Part shown: piece by piece, positions 40,742-54,505 of the stretch
How positions within the stretch are numbered: the stretch's first letter is position 1
How the letters are laid out: each line of letters begins with the position of its first letter
Source: Prunus persica
Taxonomy: Eukaryota > Streptophyta > Magnoliopsida > Rosales > Rosaceae
Assembly: GCF_000346465.2 (NCBI RefSeq)
Contig: NC_034011.1
Coordinates: 22,642,264 to 22,706,263, forward strand
DNA length: 64,000 nucleotides
Direction of reading: 5' to 3'
Program-made: the position numbers and the translations under genes
The notes under the pieces: model-generated
What the model was told of the DNA's origin: nothing
The model's input: the letters and a program-made list of their open reading frames with translations, nothing else
Database searches by the model: none

Positions 40742-43700
40742 ATGAACGGAAAGGCGATGAACCAAAAAGGGGAAAATTTTGAACCCAATCCTATATCTTT
40801 ATGTACGGATAATCCAGATGGAAAGATTTATGAGAAGAAGAAGAAGAAATGGAATAAGAAGAAAGGGAAGTTAGCTAAGACGTCTGATCTCCCATGTGAT
40901 GGTGACAAGAAACTTCCCATCTGCTCCCGTGATGGGTTTCCTGATCATACCCAGAAATGTTCATCAGTTGGTATTCAGAATTCTAATAACTGTTCAAAGA
41001 TGAGCAACCATGGGTCTGATGAAGTAAGAAATGATAGTTTTCTTGAGGATCTTCAGGCCAGCCACCCCTCTGCTGTACTTCATTGCAGCAAGGTCGAACT
41101 TGAAGATTCTAATGGCAGTGTTTGTGAAGATAACAAGACTGGTAGTGGCAGATCCTGCGCCCACGATGGAAAAGAAAATAGATTTTTTGTAAAGAAGTGG
41201 CAGAAGAGGCAGCGTACTGCTAGGGATCAACAAAGGCACTGGGTCAAGGAACAACCAAGTTACAGATATCCAGCTGTAGAGAATAGTGTCTGGGTTGAAC
41301 ATGGTAATAGTTTGGAAGCTAATGCATTGGTTTTTTCTGGGCACAACAGTGGTGCTTATGGGAGAATGCCCCGGAGAGTATTGGGTGAAGCACCACAATG
41401 GGTTGCTTCTCAACAGAGGTTGAATTGCAATGGGAAAAAAGGACTTGGAAATTGTAGAGCAAACTTCTTTGGGTTGCATGATAAGTTTGTTTCATATCAA
41501 AAAGAATTTTCACAGGTTCCTTTTGGCATGCACCATTACAAGAATAGAGATACAGCCAAAAGAATGTTTTACAATAATCACCATGTTGCAAGTCATGGAT
41601 ATGAACTATGTTTGAACTCATCCTTTGTGTATTCTAAAATATCTACTCAAGGTGTGATAAATGGCAGTCAACCACATCAATTCATGAAGATTCCAATCAT
41701 GGAACATAATTCAGGTAGGTGTTTATATTCTCCTTTGGACGGTAGACAATACTCAGAGTTTGGATATCATAGTGATCATAAGTTTAGGAAAGATGTTACT
41801 ACTGGAGCAAGTTCTAAGAAGTGGAAACCTGTTGGTACAAAAGAGTCCAGGCCAATGGAGGGGATTTGCTCTGCTGCTACTTGCAATGCTTCAAATCTTG
41901 ACCTACCAGTTTTAAGCAAGGGGTTGGGTAATATCCATCCAGAGGGAAGTTCAATTCCTTCTCCTTCATCTGATACATTTTCTGAAACTAAAGGCACAAA
42001 CTCAATATCTAGCCATCAATTGCCTTCGGCTTATTATGAGCACCCAACATTTCATAAGTCCACTGCAGAAGTAGAAGATCAGAAAATTGAAAGTAATGGT
42101 TATGAAGCAAATGGTATAAGACCAAAGGACACCGTTGAGTTCCTAATTGGTTCACAAACGGCAGTGGAAGCTCTAAATGATTCTTACAGAATGCAATTAG
42201 CATCTGAGGTTGTTCACCTTACAATGGGGTGTCCACTTGCAGAGTTTGAAAGATTCATCCACTGCGCTGCTCCTGTTATTGCTTCTTCATACGAACATAA
42301 AAAATGTTCTGCTTGTTTGGACGATCAGCTGTCTCATAGTTTCCTATGCAAGCACCAGATACCAAACTTATCACTTCGCACTGTTTGGAACTGGTATGAG
42401 AAACCAGGGAACTATGGATTGGATGTGAAGGCAGATGATTCTAGAAACCTCAATGATTCAGTGTCATTCCATGCCCACTTTGCTCCTTCCCTTTCTGCTG
42501 TTCAACTGTTTCGGTCCAACGACCCTGGTTCCAAAACATTAAATTCCACATATTCTGCAGAAGCAGCAGAGCTGAACTATCTTCGGGCAGGGACAGAGAA
42601 CTTTGATTCGGTCAAGGAGCCTGTTGGTTCTTTTGATTGGTCACCTGATTGTAAGCTCATATTTGAATTTTTTGAATCTGAGCAGCCACATCAGCGAAAG
42701 CCTTTCTACAATAAGTATGTTCTTGCAACTCTTTTGACAAGATATGTTGCCTTTTTTTCTTATATTGTTCTATTCATCTTGCAGACAGTAATCAAAATTG
42801 GATTGATGCTAACGACATTCATTTACTTCTCTAGCTTTTCACTTTCTGTCTACACTTATGTCAATTTATTCTGGAACCTTGTTCTTGACCTGAGACTGAG
42901 GGAGGCTATGTCACAACTTCCAAGTAGATATATAGAAATGTGATTCCTTTTACATTTAAAGCATAAAATAATTATGCAATATGATTGATCTATATTTGAA
43001 ACAACAAAGAAGAAAGAGTTTCTTAGGCTGTGAGAAATGACCTGATAACCTATAATTTGGTCAAGATTAGAAGCTTGGCAATGAAGTATGCACACAAAGA
43101 ACTCCAAATGTGTTGGATTTAGTACACTTTTGAGTGCTGATTTAATTTCATGTTTGAAATTCTGTATATTCCCCACTTCTCTTAATTTGTATGTTAATCA
43201 TTTTTATTTTATTTTATTTGAGATAAAATGTGCAGGTTATTTATACCTGATTTCCTAATTGACTGCAGAATTGTGGAGCTAATTGGTGTTGGAACTTCTA
43301 ATCATCACATATTTGGTGACCCATCAAAACTAGATTGTCTGAATTTGCATGATTTACATCCTGCCTCTTGGTGAGAATCAATTTTTCTAGCTCATATTTC
43401 TGTTTTGATGACTAATTTGAGCATTTGAAGAAAGTTGGGTTAATGTGGATTTCAGGTTTTCGGTGGCCTGGTATCCAATATATCGAATTCCAGAACTAAA
43501 CTTCCGTGCATCATTCTTGACCTACCACTCACTTGGACATTTTGCACAGAGACCTTTTCCAACTGATGCTTCCAATGAACACACAAGTCGGATTCTCTCC
43601 CCTGTGTTAGGATTGCAAAGCTACAACGCACAGGTAAGAAATCGACACTCTTTATCTTTAATGTTCTGTATTTTTTTCAATATCACTTTAATATGTGAGA

Positions 43701-44321
43701 GTGATGAGCAACATGAATACGGTGAACAGTACATAAAGCTATGCTCTGTGACAGTTTGGAAGTGTGGCAACCCTATAGGATGGGTAGCTGTGACAATAAT
43801 TTTAAGAGTTTTGCCATATTACTGGGATATTTAGAAATTTACAATCAAGTCTGAGCAAGTCCTAGTATGAGGCCTAGCAGTTACAGAATAAATAAGTTTT
43901 CATGCCTAGTCTCTTCACTCTTGCATTAAAAAAATTGAGTTAGGGACCCAAAGTGGACTATACTTCAGAACTCAACTGCTTTTTTTTTCAGCATCAAAGC
44001 TAATATGTAGAACTTTCTTGCTGTAATCCTTTGAAGAATGATAATTGTGAGAGATTCTCACTTAGGAAAACTTATTTGGTATTGACACAATTTGTCACAA
44101 TATATATATTTTTTCTTTTTCTGTTGTAGGGTGAAGGCTGGTTTGATCCCAAAATACCTACAGCTTCTAACAGTGCAGAAATTCTCAAAGAAAGGCTCAG
44201 AACATTGGAAGCAAATGCAATACGTTTTGGCAGAGGTTGCGTTTTCAAGGATAAAGTCATGGTGTTCAACAGGCATCCAGATTATGAGTTCTTCAATTCT
44301 CGAAAAACACATTATAAATAG
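40742..44321 (+). CDS. DUF789 family protein (4 exons)
   Basis: Proposed join(40742..42714, 43269..43370, 43456..43633, 44130..44321), 814 aa. All introns are GT-AG and keep frame: FYN-K-IVELIGVG, LHPAS-W-FSVAWYP, QSYNAQ-GEGWFDP. A 5' UTR intron is likely (CTCAG|GTACAC near 40447). The N-terminal 430 residues are basic then Ser/Asn-rich and probably disordered. The DUF789 region runs from about 470 to the end, with the diagnostic WFSVAWYPIYRIPE and FLTYHSLGHF. Function of DUF789 is unknown. The stop codons at 42942 and 43832 in unspliced frames are intronic. A truncated copy lies at 18456-18952. Confidence 0.9.
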
Positions 44322-46272
44322 TTACATACAAATTAGACCATTTTTCTTGCTGGCTTTTGTGAATTTGGGTTTGCCTCCATTGTAAAGGGTAAAACATAGG
44401 GCAAAAGGAGAAAGAACATTGTACTCCTCGGTACTTCTGTTCTGTGTCTTAATTTTGTAGATAACAGGAAAACTTTCTGTAGCTATTGAAATTGATTTGC
44501 GATGTTCCTTTTATCATCTTTATTCATATAGTTCCATATAAAGTGTCCAAGTGCCACGGGAGGACTCATCTCCATGGCCTACTTTTTATACCAAGCTTTA
44601 ACTAAATCTCAAGAAACATGTGAAATCCACGGCTGCAAAAGAAGAGTTGGATGCCTTTCCATATCATTATTGTCATTGTGCCCTCTTTTTGTGGTTTGTA
44701 GTTGGGGATATTCTTCAATAAATATTTTAATTAATCTCGATTATTGGATTGTATTCATTAGATGATTAGATTCCTGTCATCTCTTATGACTTGTATTGGT
44801 GGAGGTCTAGGGTTAAGAAAACTGCCAGACGGCAGAGACAGAGAGTATATATGTGATTTTGGGGTTTTCTTTTAAGTGAATGGCCTAACCCTTTTTGCAA
44901 TAAACATGATAAAGCACAGCACTCTGTCCCTTTCTTTCTGATTTTCCTTTTACATGTAGAGATAGAAATCCTTAAATAAATCCTTGCCTTGCCACTTGAT
45001 TTTTATTAATTACCGTAGACAAAAAGACCAAAAGACAATCTTTCTTTTAATTTTGGTTTAATTCAGGAAAGAAGGGCAAGTGCAGAAACTTGAAAGCTCA
45101 AACATTGCCTTGCACCCTACCTGTCCAAAACTTTTACCTTGTTGATAGTATTTTGCTTTAACAATCACAGGTAACGATTTCTTCAACTACCAGAAATCCA
45201 CGTGGCAGACACCCATTGAATTATATAGACAACAAGCCTCCAAAATCCAACCATCTTTCTGGATCTTGGTAGGGTTAGTAAAGAATCGTTTGCCACCCTT
45301 AAATGCTATTAAAATTCGAGATCTTTCGATATTATTGATGAGATCAGTTGCGTGGTTTAAGTCCACGCCTGGCTATAAAGCCTAGAGGAGGAGATAGAAA
45401 TGTACATGTATAGGTAAAGTTAAACTTACCTCAATATTTAAAGGCAATTTAGACAAACTGGAGAAAACAGTAAAACGAGGACATGTAATTAACCATGTGT
45501 TAAATGCTGCCAAAGGTGACTAAGTTCTGCTAAGCGCCAACCAAATAAACAAAAACAGCTGGTGCACTGATATCTAAACTCAGCTTGATTCTTCCTGGGA
45601 GGGAGATGCCTTGGAACCTCCTCAATAAACGATGGTGAGAAATTAGAAAACGATATTTAATTTTTCAAAAAAGGAACATCAACATCAGTTGCAGTTTATG
45701 TACCAGTTCTTGTAAGATTTTACTGCTCAAATCATCATTGTCAAAACGATCACTAACATGATGAACATCGTTTGATGGTGAGCCAAATCTTATATGCATC
45801 AGAAAAATCCTTGTGAAATGGTAATAACAGTATTTTCATATTCTCGGCCAATTATGGTATATCACTCGTGATAACTTTTTCATTTGGCATATCGTAATTG
45901 CTCGAGATTAGCAAAATAGTGTTATTCATGTTACACACAAGTGTTTCTCTGTATGCAGAGGGTGATGATTCTCAAATTTGCCTAAAACAATGATCCCAGA
46001 TTGATTCCATATATAGAAATACATAATCAACCACAAAATGGCCACTTGCAATTTTCTGTGGCATGGCTAGTATGATACATTGTTAACTACATAAAACATG
46101 AGAAACCGACAAAACAGAGGAGAAGTAAATGTAGATACAGAATGTTCTGTTTTTTTTTTTTTCCTGCCTCTATTTTGCCACAAGGCACCTACACAATAAA
46201 CTCACTGCTGCTGTCCTTTCCAAGCAGAGAAGCAAAAGCAAACACGAAACGGAGAATTTTCACGTCAAAAAT
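44322..46272. other. Intergenic, no gene seen
   Basis: DUF789 gene 3' UTR followed by AT-rich DNA. Frames at 44574-44765 lack homology or codon character. I see no element ends or RNA genes. Confidence 0.5.
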
Positions 46273-47200
46273 TTAATGCCCTCTGTTTTCTCTCTGGCTG
46301 TGGTGGTTCTTCCTTTCAATCAACCCTTCCATTATGACCTTCTTCTTGTTGTCTCTGCACTCTGCCTCCGACCACTTTCTCACGTTTTCCGGCTTCACAT
46401 TACTTGCATTATAACGCCCTGGAAAAAAGTAGAGCCAAGTTGATGCGACAAGGATTGCAAAGACCCTGCCCCAAAACACTGTGATCGCAAGGCTTATGAG
46501 AAGAAAATATATCCCAGAGTTGAAATCAGAGGAACTCATTTGCGTGTTCTTTGATTTCACTGCAGGGTCTTGTTGGTTTTTTTTGCTCTGTTTCATTGAG
46601 TCTGATAAATCTTTGGACAATCTTTTGGATTCTGAAATCGAACTTGAACGTGATATTGATGATGGTGATAATGAACTAGGAGAAGAAGTATGCAACGTCT
46701 CCAAATTGGGTTTGGTTTCTTCAACCTTCATCAATTCATCGCTGCCCAAATTCAGAGGTGCTTCACTTTTCACCGAAAAACTTTTTGATCCAAACGAGTC
46801 TTGCCTGTAACCTTTTCGATCACGAGCTCTCTTGGCCTGTAAAAATAGCAAAAAAGAAATACTAAAAAAACTTTGTTATAAATCAGAAACAAAACCAACC
46901 CAGATATCCATATCTGTCAAAGATTGAGGCTTTAAGATCACTGACCAGAATTGTTTCAAACACAACGGCTTTGATCGCCCGAGAAAACGTTCGGTTTGGA
47001 CGAGGAGGCATTTTCGTGTTCTCTGACTTGACAGTGCACCCTCTGTCCAAAGACATGGTTTTAGTCGACAAAGAGTTCTCGTTCTTGTTCTCCTTCTTCT
47101 CAACAATCCTTACAGCTTTCGACTCGAGCACCATGTCCATGTCCACGACCGGTCGGAAACAGTGCAGAAACTTGGGTTTTGGTTTTGGAACGTTTTTCAT
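46273..47200 (-). CDS. Small plant-specific membrane protein (At5g23160-like)
   Basis: complement(join(46273..46836, 46946..47200)), 272 aa. Exon 1 runs from the ATG at 47200 to the donor CTG|GTCAGTG. Exon 2 begins after TTTACAG, joining VFETIL to AKRARDRK in phase 0. The N-terminus is basic (MKNVPKPKPKFLHCFRP). A central Ser-rich region (SPSSLSPSSISRSSSISESK) is followed by a strongly hydrophobic stretch at about residues 193-232 (YFLLISLAITVFWGRVFAIL), probably one or two membrane spans, and a basic tail. Similar uncharacterised proteins occur across eudicots (recollection). No function known. Confidence 0.8.
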
Positions 47201-48733
47201 TATGTCTGCAAAACTTAAAAGGAAAAAACGGGCTTCGTCTTAAGACGCTAATTAATGGGGTTTGAAGGTTACATATAATGGATATGGTAAGTGTGTTATT
47301 AAAGGTTTGGTGAAAACGAGGAAAGAGCAAGAAAAGAAACAGAGACACTCTTCTTCTTCTGTGTTTATTTTGGTGTTTTGGGTGTTCAAGGCCGGCATGG
47401 TTTCCTGTTTTTCACATACAAAACAACAAGTGCTCGGTTGGACCTCGGGAGTTTGGGAGTTATATACGAGGGGGGATCTTTTATGCTTATCTTGTTTTCT
47501 CTCTCCTGTCCAAATTGAAACATCTGGAGTTCATTTATCAAACACTGTTGCTAAAGTCATCCAAAAAAGTTCAAACTTTTTAGTCGTGTAATGATTTTAT
47601 AAGCTACATAGCGATCCAAGATTTTGAAGTTTTGTTTTGGTGCTTTTAGTTGGTTTCTTATGGCTATAGGTAATTACACAACACAATTAAGTCTTCATTG
47701 AAAGATCATCTTTGCCAAAAATTAGCACAATCAAAAATCATTAAGACATTCAATTGTGATCAACAAAATCGATAATTCCAATAATTCAAGAAAACACAAT
47801 TTTTTATAGAAATTATTTTTGAAGAAATACTTTTAAAATAGACAATTTGGATTATAAAAATACAATGTAAATAGACTCCACAAAAACATCCTTCAAATAA
47901 ACTTATTTGAGGATTCCTCAACTGAAAGCTTTATTGGTAAGAATTTTTGTGCATGAATTAGGTTTAGGGTTATAATTCCTATTTGTTTTTGTTGTGATGT
48001 GGATTAATGGGTTATAATGAGTTAGTTGATGTGGTTGAGATTTGAGGCTTTGAGAGATAGTGGGATGCAATGGCCGTCCATTAAATTTGAATGCAAACTT
48101 TTTCCATGAGTTCATTAGGTGGGCAAATTAATGCGAGTTTGACAAGTTTCATTGTCTTTTAGCTCTAGTAGAATCCATGAATATGCAATTAAGAAACATT
48201 GAATAAATTTTCTAGTCTCGACATTGATCTTGACATTGTATGATTCCTTTTGCGTATTTAGAAAACATCGAACCCCTTCATTGAATTAATCTTTAAATAA
48301 TTTTCCTTTTTATTTTTGAAAACGCTTGGTCCTTATATGTCTATGTCTGAATATGAATCTGTAGGTTGTGATTTGACCCAAAAAAGAAAACAAACAAAAT
48401 TTGGGTTGGCGTGTGGCATATGTCACAAGACAAAGGAAACCTACAACAACAACAACAGCTACAGGACATGCCAATATTATCATACTTTTTTGTCTTTGTA
48501 TTCCAATTGGTGCTGACTACTTCTATATTGAGAATCTACAAGTATACGTAAATGGGAAAAGTTGGACATAATGCACCTATATCAAACGTCTTGTATATTA
48601 CGGTAAGTTTTTGAAGGAGTAGATTAGGTACAAGCATGATTTTTAAAAGTTTCGTGAGTACTCACGTGAGCATCAGTAGATTCAAAGGGACAATGAATAA
48701 ATATTCATAATGCATATTTTAGGCACATCAAAA
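47201..48733. other. Intergenic, promoter side of the membrane-protein gene
   Basis: AT-rich, with no supported gene. Short frames here have no recognisable family features. Confidence 0.5.
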
Positions 48734-49008
48734 GATCCGACGAGTAAACTCAGCTTGTGAAAAACACCCCCTTGAGAGAGCTTTAACATAAACAGTCCCG
48801 GTTAGGAGTGGTTGCAAACTTTGCCACCATTTCTTTATAAAAAATAAAAAAAATGGATCCGACGAGTCAACGGAGTCTAGCTCAGTGGAAAATGGTTTTG
48901 ACTGTTTGAACCTTCATAACATCTTTGATAGTGTGTGTACGAGAAATCCTTCTCTTCTACCCCTTATAGTTTAGAGTATCGCTTGTATTCAAAAAATGAT
49001 CCGAGGAG
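48734..49008 (+). mobile_element. Two adjacent SINE-like insertions sharing one target sequence
   Basis: GATCCGACGAG occurs at 48734-48744 and 48856-48866, and GATCCGAGGAG at 48998-49008. The second unit (48867-48997) has an A-box TAGCTCAGTGG, a B-box-like GTTTGAACCT about 25 bases later and an A-rich end: a tRNA-derived SINE layout. The first unit (48745-48855) ends in an A-rich tail (AAAAAATAAAAAAAATG) and has weaker boxes (AACTCAGCTTG). Confidence 0.55.
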
Positions 49009-51475
49009 CTTTGTTGTAAACTTTCTTTTGTTTTTGTTTTTTAAAAAATTCATGAACTTGGTGAAACATGTCTGATTTGATGCTAAATTAATTAAGTTTG
49101 GGTTTGGGTTTGAAGTTCTGGCTCAATCAAAATTAATTAAGTTTGGGTTGAGACCAAAGGCCCCAAAAACAAAGGAAACAAACCCATGAAAGATCCTTAG
49201 GGATGAAAGGTGTAGAAATATCATCCTAGGGATTTTGGATCCCAGAGGCCATACAAGCAATTCTTGACCCAACCCAACTGACTAGAAAATTATGTTAATG
49301 GGATTTTATGGATAGAAAAATAATCCAAGTACAAAATGCTCTCTTTGACCCACAATAGAAAAATAGAAAGAAGCAAAATACTTATGTTTTTTTTTAAATT
49401 AAAGAGGACTTGGTTCAAAACTAGACTCCAGCAGCATTGACTAGGGTTCATAAGAATTTAAACAGTTGGGATGAACTTCCTCAGAAACGCGCACAATATC
49501 AATATTCTATAATTAAACGAGTGAGTTTAATTAAGCACATTAAAATCTTGCGGCTCTCAAATTACTGAAGTCGTTTTTTTTAATTTAAAAAAAAAAATCA
49601 AGTATTATAGTCAAGTCTGATCATCTGCGGAATTCCTCTGGGGAAAAAATAACTTGACTTAGTCCAATAATAAAAGAAAACAATAAATAAAAAAACGAAC
49701 CAACTTGGTATTTTGGAGTTGACCTTGCTCCAAGATTTAAATACCAAAAGGGAAAAGATCTCTCTAGACAAAATGGTTTGGCAGCAGCAGATGAAATCAT
49801 GTAATGTATGAGGTAGGAGACGAAGGTGAGTCTTACACACAAACATACACTTGTAATATTAATTTAATTTTTTACAACAGATGCTAGGGCTAATTTATTG
49901 GGACAATCTCAACATCAGCCTTCTATTTAGATGTTAAATTTCCCTTCTTCTTTTTTTGGTGGCTTGGAAATTTTGTTTTGTTTCAGAAAATTAACTTCAC
50001 ATCTCAAATTAATTAGATTTGACTATATGAATGGTATTGGCATATGGTGGGCCCTAAAATTTTAGAGACCATAGGCGAACGAATAAAATGTGACTCTCGA
50101 CCGTCCATGATGTAATAGACGGTCATCTTGCTTCTATATGCCAAGTGTTATTTATTTTTTAGCAACATAAAATATATATGTTGTTGGACTTTGAATTTGA
50201 ACTATTCCATTAGCAACGCGTACGTATGTGGGAATTTAAGTATCCAACGGTATACAATTGAGCTTTTATTCCTTACCTTCAAAGAAGCTGCAAAGTCGAT
50301 GTAGATGTAGATAAATATATATATGTATGTGAACAGAACAACAAAATAAGTTGTGTTTGTTTATAAAGCTTTAGGTTTATTTGGTAGTGACGATACGGTC
50401 AGGATCAAATGGGAAGGGGACAGAGTGAGAACATGATGAGAAGTGAGAAACAAACAAAGAGTGCTCAATAATCTTGACAGCACATGAAAAGCTTGACATT
50501 GAATTCAAAGTCAACACACTTTCTATCTTTCTACATGGAATTAGGAAAGTAAACGAGGCAAATATGCTTTATATCTTTTATACATGCAGGAAATTCAAGT
50601 CTGATGACTCACGACTGCCACGTATTGAGGGCCTGCCTGGTTCTAGAAAGTGAGTTAAAGAGACGACACCATTAATAATTTACTCAATACATACAAAAAC
50701 AAAGTAAATTTAAATTTTAGTCACAAAAAAAAATTTTCACTTAAAAAAAAAACTAAAATTTTTTCAAAAAAGACAGAAAAACATCTCAACTTTCAAATCA
50801 AAGACATGCAAATGTAAAGGATTCTTTAGGAAATCCAAAAATAAATAAGGGCAATTTTGTCCATTTTGGCTTCTTTTAAAAAATTTCTCTCTTCTTTGGA
50901 TTTTTCCAAAATCTTCCCAAAAACAATCAACTAAGCTCCTTGAATTCTTGTCTCCACTAAAGGAGAACTACAAAATGCTTCAAGTCTCTTGTTATTAACT
51001 TGTTTTTTTGTGTTAGTATTTTGCCATAAGATAAAACTCTAAAAATATTGAAAATAAACGCTCTTTTAGTACTTAGAAAAGTCTCGAAAGATAGAGGCTT
51101 ATAACTCTATAGTACTTAGTAGAAAGTATGAGACCATTTACTTCAACTTTTTAAGAGGTTAGAATTCGGACATTCTTCTCTCTCTTTCTTGCTCTCCTTT
51201 ATAATTTGTACGAAAAGAAAAAAAATTTAGAAGATTTGTCATTCTCTCTATATCATTTCAGTTTTTCGGCTGGTTCATGTATGTCATATTGCTATTGGGA
51301 TGGATCCATTTACAGTATGTGTCCTAGGTACGCCTTTTTTCTATTGATCTAATAAAATTTTATCGCATTTTTATCAAAAGAAAATGAAGAATTGTAGTTC
51401 TACCTTTTAAGGTAAGTAAATTTAAATACGCTCAATCACTACTAGAATTATAAGTCCCCACAAGTTAGAGTGAGC
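49009..51475. other. Intergenic, no gene seen
   Basis: AT-rich DNA with several poly-A/T runs. No coding frame with family features, no clear repeats or RNA genes. Confidence 0.5.
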
Positions 51476-51478
51476 TTA

Positions 51479-52202
51479 AAGCATCTCCAATTGGGGGGGG
51501 GGGGTAAAGCCAAGTGTATGCTAAATATACACACTTTGTTACCAGAATCACCTGCAATGGGCAAGTGTAAATGGTTGTAAAAATGCATCACAGCCATAGA
51601 GATGCATGCACATGTGCATTCTTTTTTACATCCTTTGTAGGCGAGACCCACTTTAGAGAAAGGGAGAGAGAAGGTTGGAATCACTCTTCAGACGCCATAC
51701 AAGATTATGTTGAGGGCCCCACTTGATGTCAACACACCAAGTGGTGCATTGCAATCCCCAACAGCTCTATGATGAATGGCTAAGATGGATTGGAATTCAA
51801 AATGGAAGGCCCAGATGTCATGCAATTTGCATTGCACTTCCAATAGTCTGAAATATTAGAAAAAAATACCTTAAAATAGTTTAAAATAAATTATAAATTT
51901 ATACATAGATATTTTTATGTTAGTTTGTAGGTAAAATTATATGTTCTCCAAATTTAAATTTTTTTAAGTCCATTTATTTGGAAAAATAAAATAAATCTAA
52001 CACACACAAAATTAATTTTAAATAATTAAAGCACAAAAATGAATTATCTCAAATAAATCGAATATACATATTTGGATTTAGATTGTTTCCCATTAGAGCA
52101 AAAAACAAATTTACACCCTACTCCCCCGGCGGGAGGAGGTGTAAAGGGAATGTAAAAGTAGCTTTACACCCCTAAAAATACACCCTCTCATTAATGATGC
52201 TC
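51479..52202. mobile_element. Tourist-like MITE, 724 bp, TSD TTA
   Basis: Left end AAGCATCTCCAATTGGGGG; right end reverse-complemented GAGCATCATTAATGAGAGGG. TTA flanks both sides (51476-51478, 52203-52205). GAGCATCTCCAA-type ends with a TWA target are typical of plant PIF/Harbinger MITEs. The interior repeats GTGTAAA-like phrases and has a G run near 51496. No coding capacity. No paralogous empty site is available here. Confidence 0.7.
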
Positions 52203-52205
52203 TTA

Positions 52206-53780
52206 GATATTTAAAAAAAATAAAATATTATTGCCATATTTGGATTTAAAGTTATTGAAATTGTTTTGAAGTTTACAATAAAGTCGATTATGCTTGACCA
52301 CCTTTAAACATGAAGAATTTCACTGACTTTTCGTAAAAGGTTTCAAAGGAGGGTGGGACAACATTCTCAACAGGAGTCTTAGATAGAAATTAATTAATTG
52401 TACTAAAAATCAATTAAGAAAATAATTAAGAGGACCTCATCTTATCATCTTAATTAATCTCCTATTTCTCGAGACCTTGATTACGAGTGAGGACTTTCGA
52501 CCCAAAAAAAATTACGAGTAAGGACCACGTAAGTATATGTAATTAAAAAAATGGGGTCCCACTCCCAGTAATTAGTCCTAGTCGTCCCACAAAATAAAGA
52601 GAAAAGCTTGGTGTTGGTTCCATCTCATTTCTTGAGAGAGAAAGGTTATTCATTGACTATCAAGTATGTGTATACGTGGAGTGGAGCCAAACGTGATTCA
52701 AACCCCACGTATGAACAGGAAAACAAATCCATTTCACATGTGGTGTGAAACCTCTTACTAGTACTAAGTTGCTTCCATCGACAAGCTACTACTGATTAAA
52801 TCTGTCCTTATTGCCACATGCATGTTGCGTATACTTTAATACATTAAGTTAACAAAATAAATTTGAATCGGAGATGGATCTGGTTGTTAATGATAAATCG
52901 GATTTTCAAGTCGAGTCGAATTTTAAATACTCCGATCCGTTTATAGGCATACTTGGCAGCCCTAATTTTTTGACCTCCCTCCTCTACTATATAGTATATA
53001 TAATAGACAATTTGTAATTTAAGTTACTAGCCCTTCTAAAATAAATTAAACATAATTAAGTTTCAAATATTTAACCTTATTATGTAAATTTTAAATCATA
53101 TATATTTTATGTACTTTATTTTCTATTTCAATCTCCAATCTTACAATTCTAGCTTGACCACATATAGCATCACTCTGTTTACTGAAACTGACGTATAAAT
53201 CTGTCCCATGAGTGGACTTGTTTGGCCACGAATCACGATATTCTTGTCATGAATTTGTGGCCGGTTTCCTTTCTCTATTTTGTCCACAATTAGCATTGGC
53301 TTAATGGCCACACAATTCGTAAATAGTTGCCAAATTATATGGGTTGACTTGAAGTAACATGAGGCGAATTTAATTCACGGCTCCATGAGAAGCGTTTTCT
53401 GGTGCATACACATGGTTGTGATGTGCATGTTATAGTACCAAGGAAGCTGCTGGCAAGCATCGGAAGCAGGGCCTGTTTCCTTGAAGCTGGCTATAGGCAC
53501 TCGTGTCTAGACAAATATAATTATGTAGAGTCAAGTCAGGCCTTATACATTAAAAAATAAATAAAGAAAAATAAAGAAATATGGACCTCCAGTCCAATCC
53601 AATCCAATCCAATGAATCTTCTCTCTTATTAGGGTTGGGGGCCCCATGTTGAAGCAATGACCACTTTGTTTAAGTGTAAATACTGTACTCTGAAACGAAT
53701 GGGATTGTGGGTCCCAAAACCAGAAAAATATACACATGATTATCAATACTTTATTGTGTGCAACACGTTTTTGGGGACGG
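52206..53780. other. Intergenic and upstream region of MYB 1
   Basis: No gene seen. Leads into a TATA box at 53781. Confidence 0.5.
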
Positions 53781-53788
53781 TATAAATA
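53781..53788 (+). promoter_or_regulatory. Probable TATA box of MYB 1
   Basis: TATAAATA, 93 bases before the ATG at 53874, a normal distance for a plant TATA box plus short 5' UTR. Confidence 0.6.
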
Positions 53789-53873
53789 AGTGAGAGTTCA
53801 ACTTCCTCTAGGACCTGAAAAACAAACTACTCTCTTCTCTACTCAAACTTCACAAAGAGAACAACTAGGAAAA

Positions 53874-54465
53874 ATGGTTAGAACTCCTTGCCGTGATGAG
53901 AATGGGATGAAGAAAGGTACATGGACACCGGAGGAAGACAGGAAGCTCATAGCTTATGTCACTAGGTATGGCTGCTGGAATTGGCGCCAGCTTCCCAGGT
54001 TTGCAGGTGAGAGAGACATGAATTATTAAGTAGATGATAATCATGAACTTCTAATTGATTTTTAAACTTCCTCAATCATTAATTGATTAATTCTTAGCCT
54101 AATTAATTTGGTTTTACTTTGAGATTAGGTCTGTCAAGGTGTGGGAAGAGCTGCAGACTGCGGTGGATGAATTATTTGAGGCCAAACATCAAGAGAGGAA
54201 ACTACAGTCAAGAGGAAGAGGAAACTATCATCAAATTACACCAGCAGTTGGGCAATAGGTATGTAATTAGTGTAAATAAATTTATGCTTCTTTGTCTGAT
54301 ATCATATGGCCAAGAAGATCACATGAAATCTCATGGTTTTTTTCTTGTAATTTGCAGATGGTCAGCTATAGCGGCCCAGCTACCAGGAAGAACAGACAAT
54401 GAGATAAAAAATCACTGGCATACAAACCTCAAGAAACGCATGAACAATAAACACTACAAATCATC

Positions 54466-54505
<40 letters not shown>

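Larger units (their letters stand above)
18950..41607. repeat. Right copy of tandem segmental duplication
   Basis: Starts inside USP sequence and ends in the intact DUF789 gene. Homologous islands (18950-19702, 24345-24658, 30912-35589, 36181-36420, 40341-41607) are separated by insertions absent from the left copy. The junction at 18950-18952 (ACT) is shared by both parental sequences: GGATATGAACT in the DUF789 gene and GGGACTCGGAGG in USP. Confidence 0.9.

Noticed and set aside
42715..42943. Read-through C-terminus of the DUF789 protein with hydrophobic segments (apparent membrane helices)
   Set aside because: This is intron 1; splicing 42714 to 43269 restores the DUF789 domain in frame.
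48870..48920. Functional tRNA gene
   Set aside because: A and B boxes are present but no acceptor stem or anticodon loop can be formed; better read as a SINE.
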